This document shows, one piece after another, positions 1-7,212 of a stretch of DNA of 50,601 nt. Source of the DNA: Haloimpatiens lingqiaonensis. Lineage in GTDB: Bacteria; Bacillota; Clostridia; Clostridiales; Clostridiaceae. Below the pieces are notes generated by a model, which was given only the letters and a program-made list of their open reading frames with translations, had not been told where the DNA came from and did not search any database. The DNA is taken from positions 1 through 50,601 of the forward strand of contig NZ_CABDWS010000013.1 in the NCBI RefSeq assembly GCF_901447495.1, written 5' to 3'. Each line of letters begins with the position of its first letter. The stretch's first letter is position 1. The position numbers were made by a program, and so were the translations under genes.

Positions 1-40
1 GTATAATTTCTTTAATTTATTATTAATGGGAACTCACTAT

Positions 41-176
41 ATAAACAGATCTCTAACCTTCAGATGGAGTTTTTATACTCCATCTGAAGGTTAGAGATCG
101 TTATCCAGGGACGTAGCTGCCGTTATATCTCCCACTTTGTTAGAAGTGGGAGTGTTACGGCAGCTACGTCTCTGGA
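41..176. repeat. Two-hairpin intergenic repeat, copy 1
   Basis: This copy holds two adjacent hairpins. Hairpin A (48-99) has a perfect 22-bp stem with an 8-nt loop. Hairpin B (105-175) is a long stem with small internal interruptions and an apical CTCCCACTT/AAGTGGGAG stem. In this copy both arms of hairpin B are of the GACGTAGCTGCC type, so the base pairs. Further copies lie at 1497-1628 and 46154-46287. Hairpin A alone is at 25558-25614 and hairpin B alone at 42201-42277. All are intergenic and I see no ORF inside. A REP- or MITE-like element is the likely class, by inference. Positions 1-40 show nothing recognisable. Confidence 0.9.
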
Positions 177-186
177 GAAATATTTA

Positions 187-215
187 TAGAAAATTAATCC
201 CATGTGAATTATAAT
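187..215 (+). promoter_or_regulatory. Candidate sigma-A promoter of the flavin reductase-like gene
   Basis: A TATAAT -10 at 210-215 is preceded by a 17-bp spacer and a TAGAAA -35-like hexamer (4/6 match). It lies about 40 bp upstream of the ATG, just beyond the edge of the two-hairpin repeat. Confidence 0.45.
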
Positions 216-254
216 AGTATAAGTGTAAAAATTGAAACTAAGTGAGGTATATAA

Positions 255-860
255 ATGAGTAAAAAAATTTTTAAAGGCAGTGCTATGTTAAATCCTGTAC
301 CTGCCGTGTTGATAACTTGCAAAAATAAGGAAGGAAATGTTAATGTTTTTACTGTTGGATGGATAGGCACAGCTTGTACTAAACCTCCTATGATTACTGT
401 AGCCATACGACCTGAAAGACTTTCATATGATTATATAAAAGAAACCCAAGAATTTGTAGTTAATTTACCATCAAAATCTATGGTTAATATAGTAGACTTT
501 TGCGGGGTCCGTTCCGGAAGGGAAATAGATAAAATAGAAAAATTTAACCTTAAACTTTCTAATTCTGAAAATATCAATGTGCCTATACTAGAGGATTGCC
601 CTGTTTCATTGGAGTGTAAAGTAAAATCAATAACTCCCCTAGGAACTCATGATCTTTTTTTAGCTGAAGTACTGGCAGTTCACGTAGATGATAGTTTAAT
701 AGATTCTAATGGTAAAATTCATTATGAAAAAGCTAATCTAATAAGTTATTGTCATGGAGAATATTACCCAATGCCATCAAAATCTATAGGTAAATTTGGT
801 TTTTCTGTGCAAAAGAAGAAAAGAAAAATAAGCACAGGAAAAAAGCATACATGTAAATAA
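255..860 (+). CDS. Flavin reductase-like FMN-binding protein
   Basis: This is a 201-aa protein of the flavin reductase-like (split-barrel, DIM6/NTAB or flavoredoxin) family. Family members bind FMN and use NAD(P)H or pass electrons to partner proteins. The core covers about residues 8-165. It contains the FTVGWIGTACTKPPMITVAI stretch at about 32-51, typical of the flavin-binding loop, and the LISYCHGEYY segment near the end of the domain. The C-terminus is a short Lys-rich tail ending in HTCK. There is no signal peptide, so it should be cytoplasmic. The ATG follows a GTGAGGT ribosome site. It is a single gene followed by a terminator hairpin at 963-987. The physiological substrate cannot be read from sequence. 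Confidence 0.85.
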   Translation: MSKKIFKGSAMLNPVPAVLITCKNKEGNVNVFTVGWIGTACTKPPMITVAIRPERLSYDYIKETQEFVVNLPSKSMVNIVDFCGVRSGREIDKIEKFNLKLSNSENINVPILEDCPVSLECKVKSITPLGTHDLFLAEVLAVHVDDSLIDSNGKIHYEKANLISYCHGEYYPMPSKSIGKFGFSVQKKKRKISTGKKHTCK

Positions 861-861
861 G

Positions 862-1040
862 TAAGAGGTACTAGGTAAGAAGTAAAAAGTAAGAGATAAG
901 GATAAAACTCAAAGAGTTTTTTATAATTAATTTGTGAAAAGTAATAAGTAAGAGTTGTGGTGAAAATTCAGCAAAGCTGAATTTTTTCAAGAACTCTTAC
1001 TTATTACTTTTTACTTCTTACTTGCTACTTCTTGCTTCCT
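862..1040. repeat. AAGTAAGAAGTAAAA-type degenerate tandem tract with inverted arms
   Basis: The left half is built from AAGTAAGAAGTAAAAAG-like units. The right half carries the reverse complement (CTTACTTATTACTTTTTACTTC), so the whole tract can fold back. It also contains a small hairpin at 904-920 (AAAACTC/GAGTTTT) followed by T's. The same mini-hairpin and flanks recur at 9540-9600. Related tracts are at 6600-6640, 14660-14745, 41780-41800 and 42040-42135. No coding potential is visible. Confidence 0.8.
963..987 (+). terminator. Rho-independent terminator after the flavin reductase-like gene
   Basis: A 9-bp stem (AAATTCAGC/GCTGAATTT) with an AAA loop is followed by a T run on the plus strand. 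It lies between two convergent genes and could act weakly in the other direction too. Confidence 0.7.
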
Positions 1041-1062
1041 ACATTCTCAACTCCACATAGTT

Positions 1063-1440
1063 TTACTTAAATTTTTTAATTGAAGCATGATGTTCATGTG
1101 AATGATGATGATTGCACATAACTTTTTTATCTTTTAAGCTTCCTTCTAAATATGCTTTTGCCAGCTCTTCTATTTTACCAGAAGCTCCCCTTACAACTTT
1201 AAATCCCTTTTGTATTAACGGATCATAAGCGCCTTGTCCTATTCCCCCTGCAATAACCACTTCTACTTTTTCACTTTCTAAAAATTCTGCAAGCCCCTCA
1301 TGATTATGCTGTAAAGCTTCTGCAGAAACTTCCTTAATATCCACTACTTCATTTCCTTCTGTAGTTACTATGGCAAATTTTTCACTTTTACCAAAGTGTT
1401 GATTTAATTCTTCATTTAATTTTGGCATTGCAATTTTCAT
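1063..1440 (-). CDS. NifX/NifB-type dinitrogenase iron-molybdenum cofactor-binding domain protein
   Basis: This 125-aa protein belongs to the small NifX/NafY/NifB-C-terminal-like family, which binds metal clusters or their precursors. Residues 1-95 match the family layout: MKIAMPKLNEELNQHFGKSEKF at the start, and VEVVIAGGIGQGAYDPLIQKG in the middle. The C-terminus is a metal-binding-looking tail with Cys109 and six histidines (111-113, 115, 117, 118). No other nitrogen-fixation gene is nearby. In clostridia such stand-alone proteins are usually assigned to general Fe-S or metal handling, so the role is open. An AGGTGAT ribosome site precedes the ATG. It is transcribed alone, and its upstream gap holds a two-hairpin repeat. 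Confidence 0.85.
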   Translation of the reverse strand: MKIAMPKLNEELNQHFGKSEKFAIVTTEGNEVVDIKEVSAEALQHNHEGLAEFLESEKVEVVIAGGIGQGAYDPLIQKGFKVVRGASGKIEELAKAYLEGSLKDKKVMCNHHHSHEHHASIKKFK

Positions 1441-1496
1441 AAATTATCACCTCATACTGAATTTTTTATATCCCAAGCTAAAAAAATCATTTATTT

Positions 1497-1628
1497 ATAA
1501 ACAGAGCTCTAACTTTCAGATGGAGTTTTTACTCCAACTGAAGGTTAGAGCTCGTTATCCAGGGACGTAGCTGCCGTTATCTCCCACTTTGTTAGAAGTG
1601 GGAGTGTTACGGCAGGTAGTCATCGGAT
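1497..1628. repeat. Two-hairpin intergenic repeat, copy 2 (chimeric hairpin B)
   Basis: Hairpin A (1504-1553) starts GAGCTC and ends GAGCTC. Copy 1 has GATCTC and GAGATC, so one base pair has changed on both sides of the stem. Hairpin B has a left arm of the GGGACGTAGCTGCC type and a right arm of the GGCAGGTAGTCATC type, so its base does not pair fully although the outer TTATCC/GGATAA does. The rest of the gap 1441-1772 shows only AT-rich sequence. Confidence 0.9.
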
Positions 1629-1772
1629 AAATTAGCTTCCATACATTAAACTTATATTTTTTACGATAAAAAGTCAAATTTTATCCAAAAATTTCAATTC
1701 ACATATTGCTTGTTCGGATTTGAAAAAACTATAAAAAAAGATTTTGCATATAATCCTGCTAATACATTATCT

Positions 1773-3230
1773 TTAAATTCTCCTTATTATTCCTACTGCT
1801 TTACCTAAAATAAATATTCCCTCTTCATTAACAGGAATTGGACTGTATTTTTTATTTTCAGGATTTAAGAATACGCCTTTTTTACTTATACTAAGTCTTT
1901 TCAATGTGGCACTTCCAGATATATTAGCTGCAACTATATCATTATTATTTACATCCATTTGCTTATGTATCACCACAAAATCTCCATCATTAATATTGGC
2001 ATTTATCATACTGTCCCCTTTTACCTTCAATATAAAACAATCCTTAAGTCCTTTCATCCACTGTTTAGGAATAGAGAAATTACCTTCTAAAGACGGATCT
2101 ATATATATTGGTTCTCCTGCTGCAATATTTGTAAATACAGGAATTTTGGTTACTTCATCTTTACTATATTCTAAAACCTCTTCTTCATGGTTAACTACTA
2201 TTTCATCAGAACTTGAATAATCTTTCATCATGGTAACATTTGTTTTATGCCTCAAATCAAAGTATTGGAACTTCTCAAGAGCATCTATATTTTTAATCTT
2301 TCCGCATTGCTGTTCCGCATCTTGCATTTTATCCATATGTTTTTTATTCTTTAAATTAAATTTCTTAACTTTTTCTTGAAATACTGATGTATACAATCTT
2401 CCATTTTTCATAAATGGACAATATACAGACTCTCCATTTTCTATGTTAAAAGCTAATGTTAAACTTGAATAAGTCTCACCTTTCAATAAAGCCTTTAAAA
2501 AATTCCACTGTAAATATGTAAGTCTCTCACATCCATCCACTAAAATATGAACAAATCTTGGATTTAAATCAGCTTCCTTAGCAGCGTAAACCAGCATATC
2601 TTCATAGCTTACATAGAATAATTTGTCCATTTCTTTTTCATATAAATTTTTAACTAAGAAAATTCCTTCCCTGGCCTTACTACTTTTTCTAAGTCCATTG
2701 TGTTTTGGAGCCTTTTGATAACTGTCTAAATCTTCATAATTTAAATTTTTAATCCACCTTATTTCACTTAAAATAAGTTGTACTTTATCCTCTTTAAATA
2801 TCTTAATTCTCTTATAGTTTTCCTTAACCTTATTAATGCATTTTTCTAATATTTCTATTTCTATATTTTCATCCTTTAATATCTGCAATTTTAAATTATT
2901 TCTAACTTTATACTTAATAAAATATTCTTCTGCTAAAGCATCAATTTTAGATACAGTGGGCTCCTTAGATAAGGAAGTTAGCAAAGTATCATAACTATGT
3001 TTATTGCTATTTTCCATGTTTTCATAGAAATATTTTATATCTTCTAAATTTTTATCCTTAACTGCAGTAAAAAGTATTTCATCCTTTTGTGAAAAACAAT
3101 AATTATTTTTTATATATAATAATCTCTTTATTAAACTTAAGTTTTTTTCCTCTGATTCCTTTGCACTTAAAAGTGTTATTTTATTATTCTTCCATTTTAT
3201 AAATTTATCATAAATAGAACCAATTCTCAT
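1773..3230 (-). CDS. LexA-type S24 peptidase domain fused to a degenerate UvrD-like helicase region
   Basis: This 485-aa protein has two recognisable parts. The C-terminal 120 residues form an S24 (LexA/UmuD) self-cleaving domain. An Ala371-Gly372 cleavage pair sits in TNIAAGEP, a catalytic Ser407 in VKGDSM, and a Lys444 in ATLKRL. The Ser-Lys spacing of 37 equals that of E. coli LexA (S119/K156). Residues about 200-270 resemble the motif II region of UvrD/PcrA helicases (YVSYEDMLVYA, then HILVDGCERLTYLQW at 228-242). The Walker B glutamate is replaced (VDG rather than VDE) and no Walker A loop is visible, so helicase activity is unlikely. There is no N-terminal helix-turn-helix I can identify. 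It is probably a stress-responsive regulator or sensor, by inference. The ATG follows GGGAGGAAA, and a perfect palindrome lies upstream at 3296-3313. Confidence 0.8.
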   Translation of the reverse strand: MRIGSIYDKFIKWKNNKITLLSAKESEEKNLSLIKRLLYIKNNYCFSQKDEILFTAVKDKNLEDIKYFYENMENSNKHSYDTLLTSLSKEPTVSKIDALAEEYFIKYKVRNNLKLQILKDENIEIEILEKCINKVKENYKRIKIFKEDKVQLILSEIRWIKNLNYEDLDSYQKAPKHNGLRKSSKAREGIFLVKNLYEKEMDKLFYVSYEDMLVYAAKEADLNPRFVHILVDGCERLTYLQWNFLKALLKGETYSSLTLAFNIENGESVYCPFMKNGRLYTSVFQEKVKKFNLKNKKHMDKMQDAEQQCGKIKNIDALEKFQYFDLRHKTNVTMMKDYSSSDEIVVNHEEEVLEYSKDEVTKIPVFTNIAAGEPIYIDPSLEGNFSIPKQWMKGLKDCFILKVKGDSMINANINDGDFVVIHKQMDVNNNDIVAANISGSATLKRLSISKKGVFLNPENKKYSPIPVNEEGIFILGKAVGIIRRI

Positions 3231-3295
3231 ACCAGTTTCCTCCCATGAAGGTTTAATTATCTAACTCTAAGATTTTAATTCTCTGAAGAAACTAA

Positions 3296-3313
3296 TTTAT
3301 ACTCTAGTATAAA
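3296..3313. promoter_or_regulatory. Operator-like palindrome upstream of the S24/helicase-like gene
   Basis: The sequence TTTATACTCTAGTATAAA has perfect 8-bp arms around a 2-bp centre. It lies 66 bp upstream of the ATG and contains a TATACT hexamer that could serve as a -10. It is not a GAAC-N4-GTTC SOS box. Autoregulation by the S24 protein is inference. Confidence 0.45.
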
Positions 3314-3335
3314 GCCGCATCTTAGCTAACAAATT

Positions 3336-3590
3336 CTAAACCTCTATATTTTTTCTCATAATTAACTCTAGTTTCTCTTTTCTTTTCATTTGTTTTATTT
3401 TATACTCTCGCTTTAAAGCAGAGGACTTGTCCATACATTCTTCAAAATACACTAATTGTACAGGTAATCTACATCTAGTATATTTTGCCCCCTTGCCATT
3501 TAAGTGAGCTTTCAATCTATTTTCTAAATCATTTGTCCATCCTGTATATAAAGTATCATCAACACACTTTAATATATAAACATAACACAT
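3336..3590 (-). CDS. GIY-YIG nuclease-superfamily protein (UPF0213/YhbQ-like)
   Basis: This 84-aa protein consists of a single GIY-YIG domain: YVYILKC at 3-9, YTGWTNDLENRLKAH at 19-33 with the conserved arginine, and a YFEE segment at about 53-56. Stand-alone proteins of this size are widespread in Firmicutes, and their DNA substrate or repair role is not settled. I chose the ATG at 3590 because GGTAGGAATTTTT lies directly upstream. An ATG nine codons earlier (3617) has no ribosome site and would add a non-conserved leader. It is a single gene with its own promoter-like sequence at 3688-3717. Confidence 0.85.
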   Translation of the reverse strand: MCYVYILKCVDDTLYTGWTNDLENRLKAHLNGKGAKYTRCRLPVQLVYFEECMDKSSALKREYKIKQMKRKEKLELIMRKNIEV

Positions 3591-3687
3591 AAAAATTCCT
3601 ACCTTAGTCTTATTCATATATAATTTTACTTTACTCTCATTTACCCACCCAAGAGCATGGCTTCATGCTTAGATATGTTTTTTTAAT

Positions 3688-3717
3688 ATTATATCATAAA
3701 AAAAGACTGTAAACCAA
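3688..3717 (-). promoter_or_regulatory. Candidate promoter of the GIY-YIG gene
   Basis: On the minus strand an extended -10, ATGATATAAT (TATAAT at 3693-3688), is preceded by TTGGTT at an 18-bp spacing. It overlaps the azoreductase terminator. The same extended -10 decamer occurs in three other candidate promoters in this window. Confidence 0.55.
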
Positions 3718-3739
3718 TTACGTGCTTAGTCTACAGCCT
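3696..3739 (-). terminator. Terminator of the azoreductase gene
   Basis: Reading the minus strand, AGGCTGTA (3739-3732) pairs with TACAGTCT (3711-3704) and is followed by a run of T's (3704-3698). It lies just after the azoreductase stop codon. Confidence 0.65.
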
Positions 3740-3753
3740 CTTTAAATTCCTAT

Positions 3754-4419
3754 TTATTTTTTAAGTATAGGCTCTCTAGAAAACTTTTTAACTATCCCTT
3801 CCATTTCTTCATAAGCCATTTGGAGAGCTTTATCTTTCCCTACCTCTGGCATATCTACACCTTCAATTAGTACCTTTTGAAACTTTGTTATACCTAAAAA
3901 CTTAAAAATGTCGTGAAAGTAATCTACGCCATGATTTACATTTGCCCCCAATATCTTAGGATAAATGCCTCCTGATGATTGGATATATACCATATTTCTT
4001 TCTTTATTCTCCAAAAGTCCCTCTACATTTTGTTGTGAAATTCTTATAAGTTTATTATTAAGCATTATACAATCCAAATATCTTTTAAGTATTGATGGAA
4101 AACTTACACTCCACATAGGTGCAGCAATTACATATGTGTCTGCACTTAAAAATTGATCGCTTAACTGATTCATTCTATCTACAGCTTTTTTGTCATATTC
4201 AGATAGTGAATCATATTCGGCACCAGTAACTAATTCTGCCCTTCCCTTAAAATATTTATAAATTGGTTCTGGTATATACTCATTGTATAAATCCAGCTCT
4301 TCCACTGTATAATCAGTATTTTCCGCCATAAAGCGGTTTACAAAATATCTTCCAGCAGTCTTACTAGTAGACATATTTTCTGGCTTTGAATTTACGGAAA
4401 TGTATAATAATTTTTTCAA
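3754..4419 (-). CDS. azoR: FMN-dependent NADH-azoreductase
   Basis: This is a 221-aa flavodoxin-fold protein of the AzoR/AcpD family, which reduces quinones and azo compounds with NADH through FMN. The N-terminal KKLLYISVNSKPENMSTSK loop binds FMN phosphate. PMWSVSFPSILKRYLD at about 106-121 matches the family flavin-binding segment (E. coli PMYNFSIPSQLK...). IQSSGGIY follows at about 147-154. I chose the TTG at 4419 because a perfect GGAGGTGA lies 5 nt upstream. The more distal GTG at 4443 precedes this ribosome site and would make an unlikely leader. It is monocistronic with a terminator at 3696-3739. The natural substrate is unknown. Confidence 0.9.
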   Translation of the reverse strand: MKKLLYISVNSKPENMSTSKTAGRYFVNRFMAENTDYTVEELDLYNEYIPEPIYKYFKGRAELVTGAEYDSLSEYDKKAVDRMNQLSDQFLSADTYVIAAPMWSVSFPSILKRYLDCIMLNNKLIRISQQNVEGLLENKERNMVYIQSSGGIYPKILGANVNHGVDYFHDIFKFLGITKFQKVLIEGVDMPEVGKDKALQMAYEEMEGIVKKFSREPILKK

Positions 4420-4594
4420 AAAAATCACCTCCAAGTTATACACTTATTTTTTACACAATATAATAATTTATACCCATAAAAATATCTCTACATCTGAAAT
4501 TGATTATATTCCTATGTGCTCACTTGTATTTTTCATAAATCCTGTGTTATCATTATTTTTAGATTTTTAAAACATATAAAAAGGAAGTGTCAAC

Positions 4595-5488
4595 ATGAAT
4601 TTAAACAAAATAAAGGGCAATACTTATTACATAGATTCTCCTACTAATATAGGAGTGTATACCTTCAAAAACAAAAATTGCATACTTATAGACACAGGAA
4701 TAAACAACTCTTCAGCTAAAAAAGTAAATGAAGTGCTATTAAATAATAGCCTTCATCCTAAATACATAATAAATACTCATAATCATGGAGACCACTGCGG
4801 TGGAAATACATTTTTTACAGATAACTATCCAGGTTGCCAAGTGTTTTCTTCAGCTAATGAAAAGTTATATATAGAAAATCCATATATATATTCATCAATA
4901 CTTTATACCTCAAGTCCAATAAAGCCACTAGCAAATTCAGCTAAACCTTGCCCTGTGGATTTTATTTTAGATGAAGGAATAAATAAAATAGGTGATGATA
5001 AATTTGAAATAATTTCATTAAAAGGACATACTGTAGATCAAATAGGAATTATAACTCCTGAAAAAGTATGTTTTCTTGGGGATAGTATATTTAGTGATGA
5101 GATTTTAGACAAATACTCTCTTCCTTATTTAAACAATATAGAAGAAAGTTTAAGTACCTTAAATTTTTTAAAAACTGTAGAAGCAGACTTTTTCTTGCCT
5201 AGTCACAGTGAAAAAGTCTTAAGCAAAGAAGATTTATTAAATTTAATTGATAGAAATATACAAAACCTTCAGGATTATATAAATTTATTTCTAGAACTAT
5301 TAGACCAGCCTCTAACTAAAGAGGATTTAGTAGAAAACTTATGCATACTAAAAGACTTGCAAATAGACTTTAAAGCTTACCACATAACCTACTCTACAGT
5401 ATCTGCTTTTTTAGCTTATCTATATAATAAGGGCTTAGTAGATTTTTCTGTGGAAAACTTTAAACTTTATTATTTTAAAAAATCTTAA
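4595..5488 (+). CDS. Metallo-beta-lactamase-fold hydrolase
   Basis: This 297-aa protein has the MBL hydrolase core in residues about 1-205. The HxHxDH metal motif is His62, His64, Asp66, His67 (THNHGDHCGG). A further His lies in LKGHTVD at about 148, an Asp in FLGDSIF at about 165, and the last His in PSHSEK at about 204. The remaining 90 residues are helical (LLNLIDRNIQNLQDY) and may form a substrate-side domain, as in glyoxalase II-like or MBLAC-type enzymes. The substrate cannot be inferred. The ATG follows AAAAGGAAGTG. It is divergent from azoR, and its 3' side is occupied by a MITE-like repeat that may terminate transcription. Confidence 0.85.
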   Translation: MNLNKIKGNTYYIDSPTNIGVYTFKNKNCILIDTGINNSSAKKVNEVLLNNSLHPKYIINTHNHGDHCGGNTFFTDNYPGCQVFSSANEKLYIENPYIYSSILYTSSPIKPLANSAKPCPVDFILDEGINKIGDDKFEIISLKGHTVDQIGIITPEKVCFLGDSIFSDEILDKYSLPYLNNIEESLSTLNFLKTVEADFFLPSHSEKVLSKEDLLNLIDRNIQNLQDYINLFLELLDQPLTKEDLVENLCILKDLQIDFKAYHITYSTVSAFLAYLYNKGLVDFSVENFKLYYFKKS

Positions 5489-5554
5489 CCCTGACACATT
5501 TGAACCACCACCGAGACAAGCAACAGAGGTTTTCGGGTATTTTCATAAATAATA

Positions 5555-5650
5555 GGGCTGTTGCACTAAGAATAAATACTATGATATATTTTGCTAAAAT
5601 TAAAATTTCAAGACAATATATCATATATAAATTCTTTAATACAACAACCC
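5555..5650. repeat. MITE-like element of about 96 bp with terminal inverted repeats, copy 1
   Basis: The ends are GGGCTGTTGCACTAAGAAT and the complementary ATTCTTTAATACAACAACCC. The interior can also fold back. A second copy in opposite orientation is at 31192-31290, about 80 percent alike by eye. The pairing extends into the flanks (AAATAAT/ATTATTT). It lies between two convergent genes and touches the stop codon of the nucleotidyltransferase. No coding sequence is visible. The GGCTGTTGC-type end resembles insertion-sequence termini, but I cannot name a parent element. The part between 5489 and 5554 shows no feature. Confidence 0.85.
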
Positions 5651-5651
5651 A

Positions 5652-6221
5652 TTATTTCTCAATATTATACAATAATTTTTCTGTTCTATTTCTAACCTGT
5701 TCTGGAAGATTTCCTTTTAAGGCACTATTTATTAAATTAATATTATTGAGCCCATTTTTCAATAAATAATGCTCTATAATACCAACCTTATATTCTCTTC
5801 CCGGAATTAATTGATATATAATATACCAATCCTCCAAAGACGTTAAAGGAATACATTCCCCTTTAATATTTTTTATTGCAGTTATAGATTTATCATCAAA
5901 GCAATACTGATATTCACCACTATTATGCTTAATAATAAATCCAGCCATAATATCTATATCTACACCTTCTACCACATATTCATAAAAATATTTTGTTGCA
6001 TAAGTATCTGTTTTTTCTCTTAACTTTTTTCTTCCCAATCTTTTTAAAATCATATCCACTTTTTCTATATCTTTTATATGAACTAATATATCTATGTCAT
6101 TAGGTTTATCTATTAATCCATAATTATTTAAAACTACAGATGCTCCCACTGCCCATAGAATTTTTTCTTTATTTAATTCTTTAGCTAAATTAACTAATGT
6201 ATGAAATAAAATTTTTTTCAC
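5652..6221 (-). CDS. Nucleotidyltransferase-fold protein
   Basis: This 189-aa protein has the polymerase-beta-like nucleotidyltransferase signature. GAS at 26-28 is followed by NDIDILVHI with Asp42 and Asp44, and a third acidic pair lies in VDIDIMAGF at about 92-100. Its layout resembles stand-alone AbiEii/MNT-like or aminoglycoside-adenylyltransferase-like proteins of unknown target. No partner HEPN or AbiEi gene lies beside it, so a toxin-antitoxin role has no support here. The start is ambiguous. An in-frame stop lies two codons before GTG 6221, and that GTG overlaps the AGAGGGTGA ribosome-site sequence. An ATT at 6206 is spaced correctly for that site. It lies downstream of the tRNA-Sec terminator. 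Confidence 0.7.
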   Translation of the reverse strand: MKKILFHTLVNLAKELNKEKILWAVGASVVLNNYGLIDKPNDIDILVHIKDIEKVDMILKRLGRKKLREKTDTYATKYFYEYVVEGVDIDIMAGFIIKHNSGEYQYCFDDKSITAIKNIKGECIPLTSLEDWYIIYQLIPGREYKVGIIEHYLLKNGLNNINLINSALKGNLPEQVRNRTEKLLYNIEK

Positions 6222-6282
6222 CCTCTAAATAAATTTTTTTAAAAATTACTGCACAACCATCGTACAACTTTTTTAATGAATT

Positions 6283-6342
6283 TATTAAAAAACAACAAAA
6301 CCTACAAGCCTTGTAATCCTTGATATTACTTGCTTGCAGGTT
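6283..6342 (-). terminator. Terminator of tRNA-Sec
   Basis: On the minus strand AACCTGCAAGC (6342-6332) pairs over 11 bp with GCTTGTAGGTT (6309-6299), then TTTGTTGTTTTTT follows. It lies 12 nt beyond the encoded CCA of the tRNA. Confidence 0.8.
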
Positions 6343-6354
6343 ATTTATCTTTAT

Positions 6355-6451
6355 TGGCGGGAGTATGTGAGAATCGAACTCACCCGTCGAGGTCCTACCC
6401 CGGCAACACGGTTTTGAAGACCGGCAGGCACACCAGCACCTATCTACCCCC
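6355..6451 (-). tRNA. selC: tRNA-Sec (anticodon UCA)
   Basis: The 97-nt minus-strand sequence begins GGGGGTAGATAGG and ends ATACTCCCGCCA with CCA encoded. The anticodon loop CTTCAAA places TCA in the decoding position on the GCCGG/CCGG-containing anticodon arm. There is a long variable arm (GGGTAGGACCTC region) and a T-arm with GGTTCGATTC-type sequence (GAGTTCGATTCTC). The length and the long acceptor-T stack are typical of bacterial selenocysteine tRNA. It is charged with serine, converted by SelA and delivered by SelB, all encoded just upstream on the same strand. Confidence 0.96.
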
Positions 6452-6485
6452 ATATATATACTTTTTTCGTCAAATCACGAGTTTC

Positions 6486-6514
6486 ATTATATCATAGAGA
6501 AAACGTTTTTTCAA
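6486..6514 (-). promoter_or_regulatory. Promoter of tRNA-Sec
   Basis: On the minus strand a TTGAAA -35 (6514-6509), a 17-bp spacer and an extended TATAAT -10 (TG-A-TATAAT, hexamer 6491-6486) lie about 35 bp before the tRNA 5' end. This means tRNA-Sec can be made independently of selB. Confidence 0.75.
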
Positions 6515-6640
6515 CTATTTTTTATAAATGAAAATTTTAAATTCAATTCCTTTTTCCCTAAGGCAGTTGTTTGTATAAATCTTAATTTGTAGTGGAGAAA
6601 AGGTAAGAAGTAGGTAAAAAGTAAGAAGTAATAGTTAAAG

Positions 6641-6705
6641 ATAATTTTTCTTAATTGCATTACGAAAAATTTTAGAATTTAAATCTTTTATTGACAGTAG
6701 CCATA
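6641..6705 (-). repeat. Variable-core repeat, collapsed copy without core
   Basis: Read on the minus strand this joins the two conserved ends found in four other copies. One is the TGGCTACCGCCAATAAAAGATTT-like end (here GGCTACTGTCAATAAAAG). The other is the AAATTTTTCGTAATGCAATTAAG-like end. Little lies between them. It is flanked at 6718-6762 by ATATCAAATATC tandem units. Confidence 0.75.
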
Positions 6706-6717
6706 CTAAATATATAA

Positions 6718-6762
6718 ATATCAGATATCAAATATCAAATATCAGATATCAAATATCAATTA
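6718..6762. repeat. ATATCAAATATC degenerate tandem tract
   Basis: This is a run of ATATC(A/T)(A/G)AT-type units. Matching tracts border the same end of the variable-core repeat at 6950-6965, 41970-42004 and 42300-42332. Confidence 0.85.
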
Positions 6763-6891
6763 ATGTGGATTTTCTTCATTTTATTCAGAAAATCTTTAAG
6801 TTAGAAAAAGAAAGGTATAATAATATTTTTAGACAGAGCCGTTCTTTTAGTGTTCAGCCTCCAATCCCCAAATGATTTAGTGTAATTCTTA

Positions 6892-6946
6892 ATTTTTAGG
6901 CGCTAGGAATATATATGTACTAGGTACTAGGTGCTAGGTGAGGAGG
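6892..6946. repeat. ACTAGGTACTAGG degenerate tandem tract
   Basis: Units of the form TACTAGGTGCTAGG are present. The same motif recurs at 7040-7070 (inverted, degenerate), 41794-41813 and 42470-42535 (as CTAGC/CTAG repeats). No ORF is present. Confidence 0.7.
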
Positions 6947-6975
6947 GATTGATATTTGATATTTCTATATTTCTG

Positions 6976-7200
6976 TGGCTACCGCCAATAAAAGATTTTT
7001 AAAGCGCTAAAAGAAAAGTTATACTTACTTCATTTCTATACCTTCCTAGTAACTGGTTAGTACCCAGTACTTAAAAAAAATTAGTGTTTAAGGATTGTTG
7101 ACTAAAAGAACGGCTACGCCAAAAAAATATTATGAGCGCTTTCTTTTTTATAATTAAAGATTTTCCGTAACGAAGTGGAGGAAAATCATCCTTTAGTAGG
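6976..7200 (+). repeat. Variable-core repeat, expanded copy
   Basis: It begins TGGCTACCGCCAATAAAAG and ends with AATTAAAGATTTTCCGTAAC followed by GAAGTGGAGGAAAATCATCC. The interior is about 160 bp and unlike the interiors of the other copies. It is bordered by an ATATTTGATATTT tract on the left, as in three other copies. Confidence 0.75.
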
Positions 7201-7212
7201 TCGCCCCCCCAC

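Noticed and set aside
41-176. Tandem hairpins considered as a CRISPR array
   Set aside because: There are no regular direct repeats with unique spacers and no cas genes. The repeats are inverted and dispersed.
1063-1440. NifX-like gene as evidence of nitrogen fixation
   Set aside because: No nifHDKENB gene is present in the window, and stand-alone members of this family are common in non-fixing clostridia.
5500-5769. Plus-strand ORF of 89 codons over the MITE-like element
   Set aside because: It starts in a region with no ribosome site, crosses the repeat and runs antisense into the nucleotidyltransferase gene.
5652-6221. Nucleotidyltransferase as the toxin of an AbiE or MNT/HEPN system
   Set aside because: No AbiEi-like or HEPN partner gene lies on either side. 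The neighbours are tRNA-Sec and a metallo-beta-lactamase-fold gene.
6190-6453. Minus-strand ORF of 87 codons covering tRNA-Sec
   Set aside because: It is an accidental reading of the tRNA and its terminator.
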